Assembly (NCBI GenBank): GCA_021397845.1
Contig: JAHSVC010000031.1
Span: forward strand, 5,535,996-5,599,995
Direction: 5' to 3'
DNA length: 64,000 bases
DNA from: Areca catechu
Taxonomy: Eukaryota > Streptophyta > Magnoliopsida > Arecales > Arecaceae
The notes under the pieces were generated by a model. That model saw only the letters and a program-made list of their open reading frames with translations, was not told the DNA's origin and did not search any database. Below, in pieces: positions 55,382-64,000 of the stretch. Position numbers and translations under genes: made by a program. Each line of letters begins with the position of its first letter. Position 1 is the stretch's first letter.

Positions 55382-57163
55382 TGTTACCGCCAAGATTGCC
55401 ATGGCCTGTAGCTTCGACATGTCGCGAATGCATCGGGTCCCCATGGGGTGCTCGACCCTCCCTTTCCTGGCTGGCTCCTTGGTCCTACTGCCCTGCAAAA
55501 TAGAGGAGACCCAGGCCAGGGATTCCGGCGGGGACACTCCGACGATCAAGTCAGACGGGATGATCAAGGGGAACAGAATCTCTATGGTGGAGAGCTTAGG
55601 GGGCTCTCAGTATAGTGGGTGAAAGGTAGAATTGAGGTGGAAAGAGCAAGCAGAGATGGGAGCTAAGAAATTGAAAGGGTCTACTGGGGGTCCCTTGATC
55701 ACTCGCTCTCTCTCTCTCGCCTATTTATTTCTTCTTTTTCTTACCTTTTGTTTGTCCTCTCTCTAACCTTATGTATGTGGGATGGCCCAAAGAATATCTG
55801 GGGCTTTGTCCAGGTGTCCCTTTCCATTTGCCCTCAATGGGAGGGGCTTGCTGTTTCTTATGACCTCCCACTTGTCGGATTGGTCCTTAGGAGGAGATCC
55901 TTCCATTGGGGGTGTACGTCGGCATGGTTCAAGTCCTGCCCCTCTAGTGGTATGGTTCCCCGTGGTAGGGGCGGGCACCGAGTGGTTGAGCCCCCTGCCA
56001 CGGTGAGGCATTTCCAATCTTAGAGGGACCGGTGGAGCATCACAGGGCCCTGGGGCCATAATGAAGTATTCTTCTCAGGGGAGGTTCAGGTATTGCGTCA
56101 CGAGGTTTGAAGCCCATAGTTGCATGGTCGTTGACATGGCGGCACATTATAGGGCTCGGAACCTGGCGGGGCGCAGCCGCTTAAGGCATGGGAATGGTGT
56201 GTTGTAGAGTTTGAATTTATGGCAGGACATAAATCATCCTTCGAAAGTTGCAGGTGACTGGTAACCTTTTCATCATGGTTTGAATTTTCATTGACCCTTC
56301 TTTTATCGCCAACAAGAACTTTTTGGTCCCTATGAGGCAAATAAAAGGGGGAGAGTCTTGCCTTGGTAGCATGAGCATGACCCTGATCGGGAGTTGGTCT
56401 TAAGCGGGGGGCTCGCCCTACGAGCATGATCCTGACTGGGAGCTGACCTCGGCAGGAGGGCTCATCTTGGTATCATAAGCATGACCCCAGCTGGGAGTGG
56501 CCTCAGGCGAGGGACTCGCTCTATGAGCATTATCCCGGTTAGGAGCTGATCTCGGCAGGAGGGCTCCCCTTGGTAGCATGAGCACGGCCCTGGCTGGGAG
56601 TTGGCCTCAAGCGAGGGGCTCACCTTATTAGCACGAACCTGGCTGGGAGCTGACCTTGGTAGGAGGGCTCGCCTTGCCAGCATGAGCACGACTTCGATTA
56701 GGAGCTAGCCTCAAGCGGGGGGCTCGCCTTATGAGCATGACCTCGGTCAGGAGCTGACCTCGGTAGGATGGCTCACCTTGGTAGCATGCGCATGACCTTG
56801 ACTAGGAGTTGGTCTCAGGCGGGGGGCTCTTCTTATAAGCACGACCCCGGCTGGGAGCTAACCTCGGCAGGAGGGCTCGCCTACCCCGATTGGGAGCTAG
56901 CCTCAGGCGGGGGCCTTACCCTATGAGCACAACCCTAGCTGGGAGCTGACCTCGACAGGAGGGCTTGCCTTGGTAGCATGAGCACGACCCCAACCGGGAG
57001 CTGGCCTTAGGTGGGGGGCTCGCCTTATGAGCTTGGCCTCGACTGGGAGCTGACCTCGGCAAGAGAGCTCGCCTTGGCTTTTTATTGGGTCGTCATATCT
57101 AGATGGTGGGTCTCTTGCCATCGTTGCCTTCAACAGGGACTCCACGTCAGCGAAAGTGCCATA
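55382..57163 (-). repeat. 5' LTR of Tat element 2
   Basis: Starts TGTTACCGCC on the plus strand and ends GTGCCATA. It contains the dimeric ~100-bp repeat with fewer units than the 3' LTR (about 56360-57080). On the plus strand, a CT microsatellite (about 55703-55720) also matches 42308-42330. Confidence 0.87.
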
Positions 57164-58400
57164 TCAAGACAAAGGAAGAAGATAGATGAAAATCAAAACT
57201 TGCAATAGAAGGGAGAAGGAATAAAGATTATCGCATGCCCACTTTAATTCCCTTTTTAATGTGGTATTTTGTCGCACAAAAATCTAATATTCTACACCTG
57301 AGATAGATATATTTCTTTATTAAATACTAAAAGATTAGGATGAGTTCTAATCAAAATAGAAGTCCTAATAGAAGAAGAAACCTTATTAGCACCTCCTTTT
57401 ATCCAAAATGCATGCCAAGGAAAGATTAGCATGAAATGTCATCAAATAATCCTTCTTTTAATTGGCCAATCTAAGAGAATAAGGTTTAATCTAATTGGGT
57501 TAGGAGTCTATTTTAATTAGGTTTAAATTTGACTCAATTTGGACTTAAATTGAGCCCGATTCGAATCAAGTTTGAAAATGTTGTCAATCCTATTCTAAAT
57601 AGGATTCAATTTCTAGTCCAAATAAGAAAATTAAATTGAATTAGATTTTAATTAAATCAAGTCCAATTAAATTAAATCTAATTTAAATTAATTAAGATTT
57701 AATTTATAATTTAATTAAATCTATTTATATTACAATATTTGTAATTAAATCCCTTATGCTAGCAATTAGTAGCTGCTAAATTTGTAACCCTTACAAAATA
57801 TAAATTTCTAAATTTAAATCATCAATCTAATTAATAATTTAGATTTGATCCAAGTTCTTGATTAGGTCAAGTCCCTTTTATGTATGACCCCTCAGATTCT
57901 CTATCTAATAGTGAGATGTATTATGATCCGTATCATAATATTATCAAAACTTTTTCGATGGACCGAAACTATTTTGGCTCAATCATAACAGCGATTGTTG
58001 ATCCGAAAATAATCTAGTGAGTTCTCATAATCCACCAGTGATACCTCGCAGTATATAGTAGCAATCTAGTATATCAGAAAGATAAACCCTTAGGTATAGT
58101 TGTCATGTGATCAAGTTTCTCTATCGAAAGTTTCGATAGGATACAGATCATAAAAACTCATTAAATCCTAAGCATCTATCATATGCTAGACTTAATTAGC
58201 TTGAGTCCAATCATGATTTCTACAAAATCTCCTTTCTATTATCATGCCACTTTGGTCACAGATTCAAGGACTTAGCCTGTTAGGTCACATAAGACTATAC
58301 CTCAACTACTAAGACTGATAGTTTTCTATAAGTGCTCTCCATACTCTATTAGTGAACATACCACAGCCAGTAAACACCACAAGATCCTGAATGGCTAGGG
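57164..58400. other. AT-rich DNA, probably eroded non-coding LTR element
   Basis: No gene. At 57480-57720 TTAATTAAATC-type words repeat densely. The rest is stop-rich in all frames. General style resembles the left-edge element (1-2381), but I could not pair specific segments. Confidence 0.35.
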
Positions 58401-58448
58401 ACACTATTTTTTTTCTACTTGGACGAGACGCCAATTTTGAGTGACTGC

Positions 58449-59747
58449 CTAGTCACAGGGCAGCAAAACACCCTTCAGTACCTGCCTAGCTACATTAAGG
58501 AGTACGAGACCCCTCATATCAGAGAACTTCGAGAGGTCTATCTTGCAATCCCTATCCAGAGGAGTATTCCTTATCAACCCCTCTTCAACTTGTGGCGCCT
58601 TGCCCTTGTCCATTGCAGGGGAGCAAGGTGGCGGTACATCGATCGCCGGAGCTTGACTCTTCATGATTTGGATCAGAGAGCTAGCCCTCGGCAAAGGCTC
58701 AGTCAATGGGAGTTCTGTTGGAAGCTCCATTGGCATAGCACTTCTATTGGTTCCCTCATCTCAGGCCTTTTTTTGGACCTCCGATCCCGAAGAAGGGGCC
58801 TAAACTATTTTTCTCTTGGCAGATTGATGAAGCAGGCCCAGATCAGGCCTCATCCTGCCACCTACAGATAAAAATAGATATCGAAATTAGCTGGACAAAA
58901 GAGCTACGAAATAGGAAAGAGCCGAAGTCTTCTATCATTTGTACCTAACACAGAGGACCCGTTGATTCCAGCAAGGTAAAGGTTTCTCTCTTTTAAAAGC
59001 TCTCGAATGGAGACGGCCTCCGAACCAGATAACAAGATATAGTTAGGTTGGTCAGCCGTCAGAACCTTCTTGCCGGCATTAGCATCCAAACGAGGCTCTC
59101 TTCACTCACTGTCAAAACCCCATGGATGAGTAGAGGAGGTGAAGACAAAATTGGATTTTCACCCATGGATAGTGCTGGGCATGTCCTTCATTATTTTACG
59201 GCCAAGACGAGGGCCGATGACCCACCATCCATAACCATGGAAATCCCTCTTTAAGATGAAGAAGGAAGTGAATAGACTAGTCCTAGGCCTCACATTAGCT
59301 ATGTGGCTTCAAACCAGAAACCCGCAGATGTTTCGAATACTATTCGGAGTCAGCTGCGCAGGAATGATATGATACATACTAAAGATCCTAAGAAAATAAG
59401 GATATAATAGGAAACGAAGACCGGCTTTCAAATGGTCTTCGTATATAGCGATGCACTCGATGGGAGGCCTATTTACCCATTCTTCGAGATTCGGGAGCAC
59501 TAGAAGGAACCCTTTAGGAATGCAATAACGTTTATGAAGGTGGAAAATAACGTTTATGAAGGTGGGCTATTTTCCTAAGAGAAATAGAACTGGGAACCAG
59601 CTTCGATCTAATTTTTGCAACTGCATCCCTAATAGGACCTAAAATACCTGAAGGCCCAGCCTCTCCCCCACCAGAGGGGACCCTGCCGGTGGTGCAGACA
59701 TCTAGAGATCTAACCCATGCTGAAAAAGAAAAAAAAGGAAGAAGCAA
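58449..59747 (-). pseudogene. Antisense gene of Tat element 3 (Transposase_28-like), partial
   Basis: On the minus strand, EEWVNRPPIECIAIYEDHLK (near 59485), GWWVIGPRLG (near 59228) and HGWKSNFVFTS (near 59173) match the conserved domain of the two other copies. Exon 1 ends at 58945. Intron 1 is 58862-58944 (GTACAA...CTGTAG, 83 bp, phase 1), at the same place after a NLYLAGINGSS segment that aligns with NLSDTGVDPTN in element 1. Exon 2 (from 58861) is damaged and the coiled-coil exon is missing. A 22-bp stretch (ATAACGTTTATGAAGGTGG) is duplicated at 59525-59567. Confidence 0.65.
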
Positions 59748-60333
59748 GGAGACCCTACCTGCAGAAGAAACTAGGGACTAGAAGCAATAAAGGCTGGGCA
59801 AAAAGCAAAAGCAAACAGAAGCGGAGATGCTTCTTTGACCAATTCTCCCCCCTTTTATAAGGGTGCAAGAAATGCTTAAGTGCACCTCCTCGAAAGAAGA
59901 GGAGTCCTACCTCTGATTGCGCCACGTATACAGGGGCCGGAGATGGGTGCGAAACTCCAAGCGATGCCAAGCTAATTCGATGCGGGAAGAATCAAAATCC
60001 CTAATCCACATGACCTCACTTGATGACTGAGATGAAGCCCATATCTTTTCTCCTAGGGACAAGATGAGGCCCCGTTTTCTACCCAAATCCCAATTAAAGA
60101 ATCGACCGAATCACCGCAATGGAAGGAAGAGACGCGACCTGTCGACTGGCCCTTTTCTTTCATGTTCTAATAGGAAGGCAACACCTGTCTTCAACTTGAT
60201 CTTTGAATAAGATGTTCGTTATGGTGAGCGACCGGACCGAAGATTTACCATCATTGGTTGTGCTTTTTCTGGCAGAAAATGACAATCTGTTAATACTCTC
60301 ACTCTTTAAGGCAAATTATTGCTTCGAAAACTA

Positions 60334-60346
60334 AGAGTGGGGGGCA
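60334..60346 (+). other. Polypurine tract of Tat element 3
   Basis: AGAGTGGGGGGCA lies just before the LTR start TGATATG at 60354. Confidence 0.65.
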
Positions 60347-60353
60347 ACTATTA

Positions 60354-61234
60354 TGATATGCCAGTTCAGTACAGGCTAATTATCAGTTCAGCCACTCACC
60401 AAATTCTTTTTGAATCTGATGCCTAAATCGAAGTGCCCTGAGGAAGCTACATGGGTAGATAAAGCGACGACCCCACATCGTTGCCCTGGTCACATCGTGG
60501 GGTCAGTCCTCGATCTTAGCCAAAGGCATTGGTCCCGAAGAGTACCACCATGACCGACTACAACTAGTCTCCTACACATCAGTCAAAGAAGGCCGATCCG
60601 AAGAAGACTGGTTTGAAGATGATGCTAGCTTCACTCCACAACCCACTCCGAAGGAAAAAGCTTCGATGCAAATGATAGAGGTGTCCTCGGCTTGCTCCTA
60701 AGAGGACAAGCCCGAAGCATTTCATCGATTCAACATCGGTCCCTCCTGAGGAAGAGGTCCAGAAATGAATCTCTGGTTGATCTCAAATCTTTGAATGTGA
60801 ATACAGTTATTACAATTGATCGCATGGCCACTATCTATAATCGCAACCATATCGGAGTGGCCATGTGGCCACTAACTCCAATTCTAACGATTCCAAACTG
60901 GCAAGAATCAATTGGCAACCACTTATGATTATATATGGTGTAAAGTTAATTAACCCCATCCTAGTCATAGATGGATAAGCCTAAACTAGCACGACAACCA
61001 CTATAACTACTGGTAAGAAGGGACACTCAAGGTAAGCCTGACAAAAGAATACTTTCACCATCTTTCTTTCTCCTAAGAAAACTCTCCATTATGTTGCTGG
61101 AATCTCTATCTGACTTAGGCATCGGAATGTCTCCCATAGAAGAAAATACGGTCACGGACCTGTTTTGCAGGTATCCAGGGGAGCGATCGGCAATCCAGCG
61201 GCTCCGCTTGGTCGACGAAGGTTCTATGCCAACA
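60354..61234 (+). repeat. 3' LTR of Tat element 3 (end approximate)
   Basis: Starts TGATATGCC after the polypurine tract. Near the end it shares CTGACTTAGGCATCGGAATG and CCTGTTTTGCAGGT with the corresponding part of the Tat element 1 LTR (4681-4750), so this is the R/U5 side. I place the end at the CA of CCAACA, 61233-61234. Confidence 0.55.
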
Positions 61235-61800
61235 GCTACCATGTTGGAGATGATGAGAAGGTGGCTGGCAGTGGCATGGAAATAGGGAAGATGGTGATAG
61301 CAAAATAGGGAGGAGCATGGGAATGGCCAAATCATGGCTCCTCCGGCCAGCGACGAGCTCTCGGTGGCTCCTCCGACCATGGCAAAAGCTAGGAGGAAGA
61401 TTACGGCTCAAGACGGGAGATGGTCCATGGAATGTACCTATGGATTGGCAACAATGGCTATCATGGACTGCTTACCTCTTTTGTAAACTAAGTGGTTAAT
61501 CCATCATGGACCGGCTGCTTTGAAATCCATGATAAATTTAATTAAATTGGTTTTTCTTTGATCCTAGGTTCGTTTGAACTTCTATTTGAGTACCGTTTGA
61601 GCTGTTAAATTTTAAAAATTGAGCCCTTTTTATCCGTTGACTTCTTTTCCATGAAATACTGATAAAAATATCAAGTTTTAAGAAATATAAATTAATTAAT
61701 ATATATATATTAATACTTAAATTTGGATATTTAATAGACTTATTATTATACTTTGCTTGAGTTATTAAATATGCAGGTAAGTAATGAAAGGACCTTCAAA
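61235..61800. other. Non-coding stretch between Tat element 3 and a copia remnant
   Basis: No gene seen. GC-rich part (61235-61470) has CTCCTCCGGCCA / CTCCTCCGACCATGG repeats, then AT-rich DNA with an ATATATAT run near 61698. Confidence 0.4.
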
Positions 61801-63316
61801 AATTTAAGGGGCTCTATTCTAGCATGGAGCAGGAATCTTCCCCCATGAGAAAGTCTACCTAGAAGAAGAAGAAACTAGCAAGGAAGCAAAAGAAGGAGAA
61901 CAAACTAAAGAAGCCTATTGTAAGCAAAGGAAAATGTTTCCACTATAACACAGATGGCTACTAGAAGAGAAACTATTTGCTATACCTGGAGAGCCTGAAG
62001 AAATAGAGGTGGACACACCTTCAGAAGGTTTGTCCATGCTTGTTATTGAATTAAACCTTATGGTATCTTCTACTTCTAGTTGAGTATTAGACTCTGGTTC
62101 AAGTACTCACATTTGTACTTCAATATAGGGTCATATAAGAAGTAGAGCACTGAGAAAATAAGATATGATCCTGCATGTCGATAATGGAGCAAAAGTTATT
62201 GCAGCCACCATTGGAGCATTTCCTTTATCGTTGCCATTAGGATTTAGTTTAATTTTGAAAGATTATTATCATGTACCTGTAGCTAGCAGAAATTTTATTT
62301 CTATCCCTATGCTAGCATAGGAAGGTTATGAATTAGTTTTCAACTCAATTTATTTGAAAAATAAATTAATTGCAAAAGCTTACTTGATTGATAGTTTATA
62401 TCATTTACATGCTGAAGTATCTGTAAATATTAACAAGCAAATAGTGAATGTTATAGAATGCAAGCAACCCAGAGACGTCCTAAACTAAAAGTATATGTGG
62501 CACCTTAGGCTTGGTCATATTGGAGAGGACAATATTAACAAATTGGAAAAATATGAAATCTTAGACTCAATTAATTATGAGTCATACCAACTCTATGAAT
62601 CATGCCTTCAAGGAAAAATGACTAACCTTTGTGAGACATGGGGAGAGGATCACTGAATTACTTGTCCTGGTCCACACTAATGTGTATAGATCATTTGATA
62701 TGTAGGCCAGGGATGGTTTTCAGTACTTCATTATCTTTATTGATGATTACCCATGGTGTAGGTATGCATTTCTTATGAGATACAAGTCTAAAGCCTTTAA
62801 AAAGATTAAGAAATTCAGACATAAAGTAGAAAAGCAAACAGAAAAATCTTTTAAGGTTCTCTGATCAAATTAGTTGGGAATATCTTAGTAAAAAATTTTG
62901 GATATCTTAAGGATAATGGCATAGTCTCATAGTGGACTCCTTCTACTACACCTCAACTCAATCGGGTATTTGAAAGAAAAAATAGGATCCTATTGGATAT
63001 AGTCGGTCCATGATGAATTTCACTAACCTACCTATATTTCTTTGGGGACATGCTTTGTAAATTTCAATTTATATTTTTAAAAGGGTTCCCTTTGAGTTCA
63101 TTCCTACTATACCATATGAGATGTGGCATGGTAAGAAACCAAGTCTTGGTCATCTCAAGATTTGAAAATATCTAGCCTATATTAAAAGACTAATGACAAA
63201 CAAATTATAATCCAGATCTATGAAAGCTTCCTTCATAGGGTATCTTAAAGAATCTATAAGTTACTATTTTTACTTCCTAAAGGATCATAATCTGATTCTG
63301 AGCTAGCATGCCACAT

Positions 63317-63602
63317 TGTTGACTGGGTGCCAGCTCACGCCTCGTAGAGGTCTAGGGCTGTACAACATGGTTGACATCTTGGTGAGCTGGGGTCCAGGTC
63401 ATACCCCTTGGTCGGTGCTGCGGTGCTCGTCTCCGGGGAGCCGACTCGAGGTTTAGTACTCTGGGTTGCTCTTGCAGCGGTCAAGCGGGGAGTCGACTCG
63501 AGTGCCCCGGGGTTGTTGCTCTACTAGTTTAAGAGAAATAAACCTACCTATTATAACAGGGATATTCTTTTTGTAAGAATGGTTAGGGGCATCGATCCAA
63601 TA
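63317..63602 (+). repeat. 5' LTR of the TRIM
   Basis: Contains GAGTCGACTCGAG (63490-63502), a palindromic core also seen in other LTRs of this window. Ends CCAATA where the 3' copy has CCAACA. Confidence 0.9.
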
Positions 63603-63677
63603 ATTGGTATTAGAGCCGAGGTCTCAGGTTTGAGTCTCAACAGGGGGAAAAATCTCGGTCATTTTATTAGGGGGGAT

Positions 63678-63961
63678 TGTTGACTGGGTGCCAACTCACA
63701 CCTCGGAGAGGTCTGGGGCCGTGCAACGCGGTCGCCAGCTTGGTGAGCTAGGGTCCAGGTCATGCCCCTTGGTCAGTGCTGTGGTGCTCGTGTCCAGCGA
63801 GCCGACTCGAGGTTTAGTACTCTGGGTTGCTCTTGCAGGGGTCGGTGAGGAGTCGACTCGAGTGCCCCGGGTTACTACGCTGCCGGTTTAAGAGAGATAA
63901 ACCTGCCTCTTATTATAGGGATGTTCCTTTTGTAAGAATGGTTAGGGGCATCAATCCAACA
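63678..63961 (+). repeat. 3' LTR of the TRIM
   Basis: Near-identical to 63317-63602. The palindrome GAGTCGACTCGAG is at 63850-63862. Confidence 0.9.
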
Positions 63962-64000
63962 CACGTTCCTAGAGAAATAATTTATTCAAGATGGTGGTAG

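Larger units (their letters stand above)
41987..57163 (-). mobile_element. Ty3/gypsy LTR retrotransposon, Tat type (Tat element 2), complete in outline, decayed
   Basis: The element reads right to left. The 5' LTR is 55382-57163 and the 3' LTR 41987-44032. Order along its strand is primer site, gag, protease, RT, RNase H, second RNase H, integrase, tandem array, antisense gene, polypurine tract. No matching target duplication is visible (AAAAC left, TCAAG right), so an end may have mutated or recombined. Extra damage includes a solo LTR in RT (50818-52343), a tandem duplication in integrase (48491-49253) and many stops. It belongs to the same lineage as Tat element 1, but the LTRs are a different family. 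Confidence 0.92.
58401..61234 (+). mobile_element. 3' part of a third Tat-type element (Tat element 3)
   Basis: An antisense gene on the minus strand (58449-59747), a G-rich polypurine tract (60334-60346) and an LTR (60354 onward) come in the order seen at the 3' end of Tat element 1. Gag and pol are missing, so the element is truncated on the left. The left edge near 58400 is approximate. Confidence 0.65.
63317..63961 (+). mobile_element. TRIM (miniature LTR element), complete, 645 bp
   Basis: Two LTRs of 286 and 284 bp (63317-63602, 63678-63961) start TGTTGACTGG and flank only 75 bp. The interior has a primer site TGGTATTAGAGCC at 63605-63617 and a polypurine tract TTAGGGGGGAT ending at 63677. 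Flanks CACAT (63312-63316) and CACGT (63962-63966) match at 4 of 5. It encodes nothing and must be moved by another element's proteins. Confidence 0.9.
61801..64000 (+). pseudogene. Ty1/copia gag-pol remnant, heavily mutated and cut by a TRIM
   Basis: Pieces in the normal copia order can be read through stops: a knuckle region (GKCFHYNTDGY, near 61928), a protease site (LDSGSSTHI, near 62089), a pre-integrase segment (MWHLRLGHIGEDN, near 62497), integrase core pieces (about 62700-62990), and PYEMWHGKKPSLGHLK (near 63113). The segment HATFLE is split at 63316 by the TRIM and resumes at 63967. RT, if present, lies beyond the right edge. Stops in nearly every domain show an old, dead copy. Confidence 0.75.

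Overview
This is plant nuclear DNA, very probably from a monocot. The window is a nested pile of LTR retrotransposons around one GC-rich, grass/palm-style single-exon gene. A palm is my guess, from general style only; no species marker is visible. There is no bacterial operon, rRNA, tRNA or CRISPR. Almost all coding capacity is retroelement-derived and broken by stops and frameshifts.

Layout. 1-2381: minus-strand LTR element running off the left edge, then AT-rich DNA. 3349-17332: complete Ty3/gypsy element of the Tat type, plus strand, with 5-bp target duplication AACAT. It has gag, protease, RT, two RNase H domains, integrase, a 93-bp tandem array and an antisense gene, and a solo LTR sits in its gag. 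17568-28976: complete Ty1/copia element of the SIRE/Maximus type, plus strand, duplication ATTCG, with an extra env-position ORF. 29047-30322: Mutator-like foldback element built of 90-bp repeats, ending 84 bp before the first ATG of the only host gene. 30407-31314: glutaredoxin-like gene, with an apparent N-terminal frameshift. 31315-36819: non-coding DNA with a captured receptor-kinase fragment, a SINE, a 140-bp AT-rich triplication and a roughly 1-kb inverted minisatellite. 36820-40955: non-autonomous copia-type element, minus strand. 41987-57163: second Tat element, minus strand, with long LTRs holding dimeric repeats, a 32-bp array, a duplicated integrase segment and another solo LTR. 57164-61234: AT-rich DNA, then the 3' part of a third Tat element, plus strand. 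61801-64000: decayed copia pol interrupted by a 645-bp TRIM.

How the parts relate. The three Tat copies carry the same antisense gene between integrase and the 3' LTR. Its splice sites are at matching positions and phases in the copies: intron 1 of 83-88 bp, phase 1, in all three; intron 2 of 73 bp in the two longer copies. Each longer Tat copy also has its own tandem array at the same place, between integrase and the antisense gene: 93 bp in one, 32 bp in the other. I regard this spliced antisense gene with a repeat-generating spacer as the most interesting system in the window. The antisense ORF of Tat-type elements is known in outline; conservation of its introns is what I can add from sequence.

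Limits: boundaries come from reading LTR ends, TG/CA termini, primer sites and target duplications by eye. No alignment, HMM search or divergence estimate was run.
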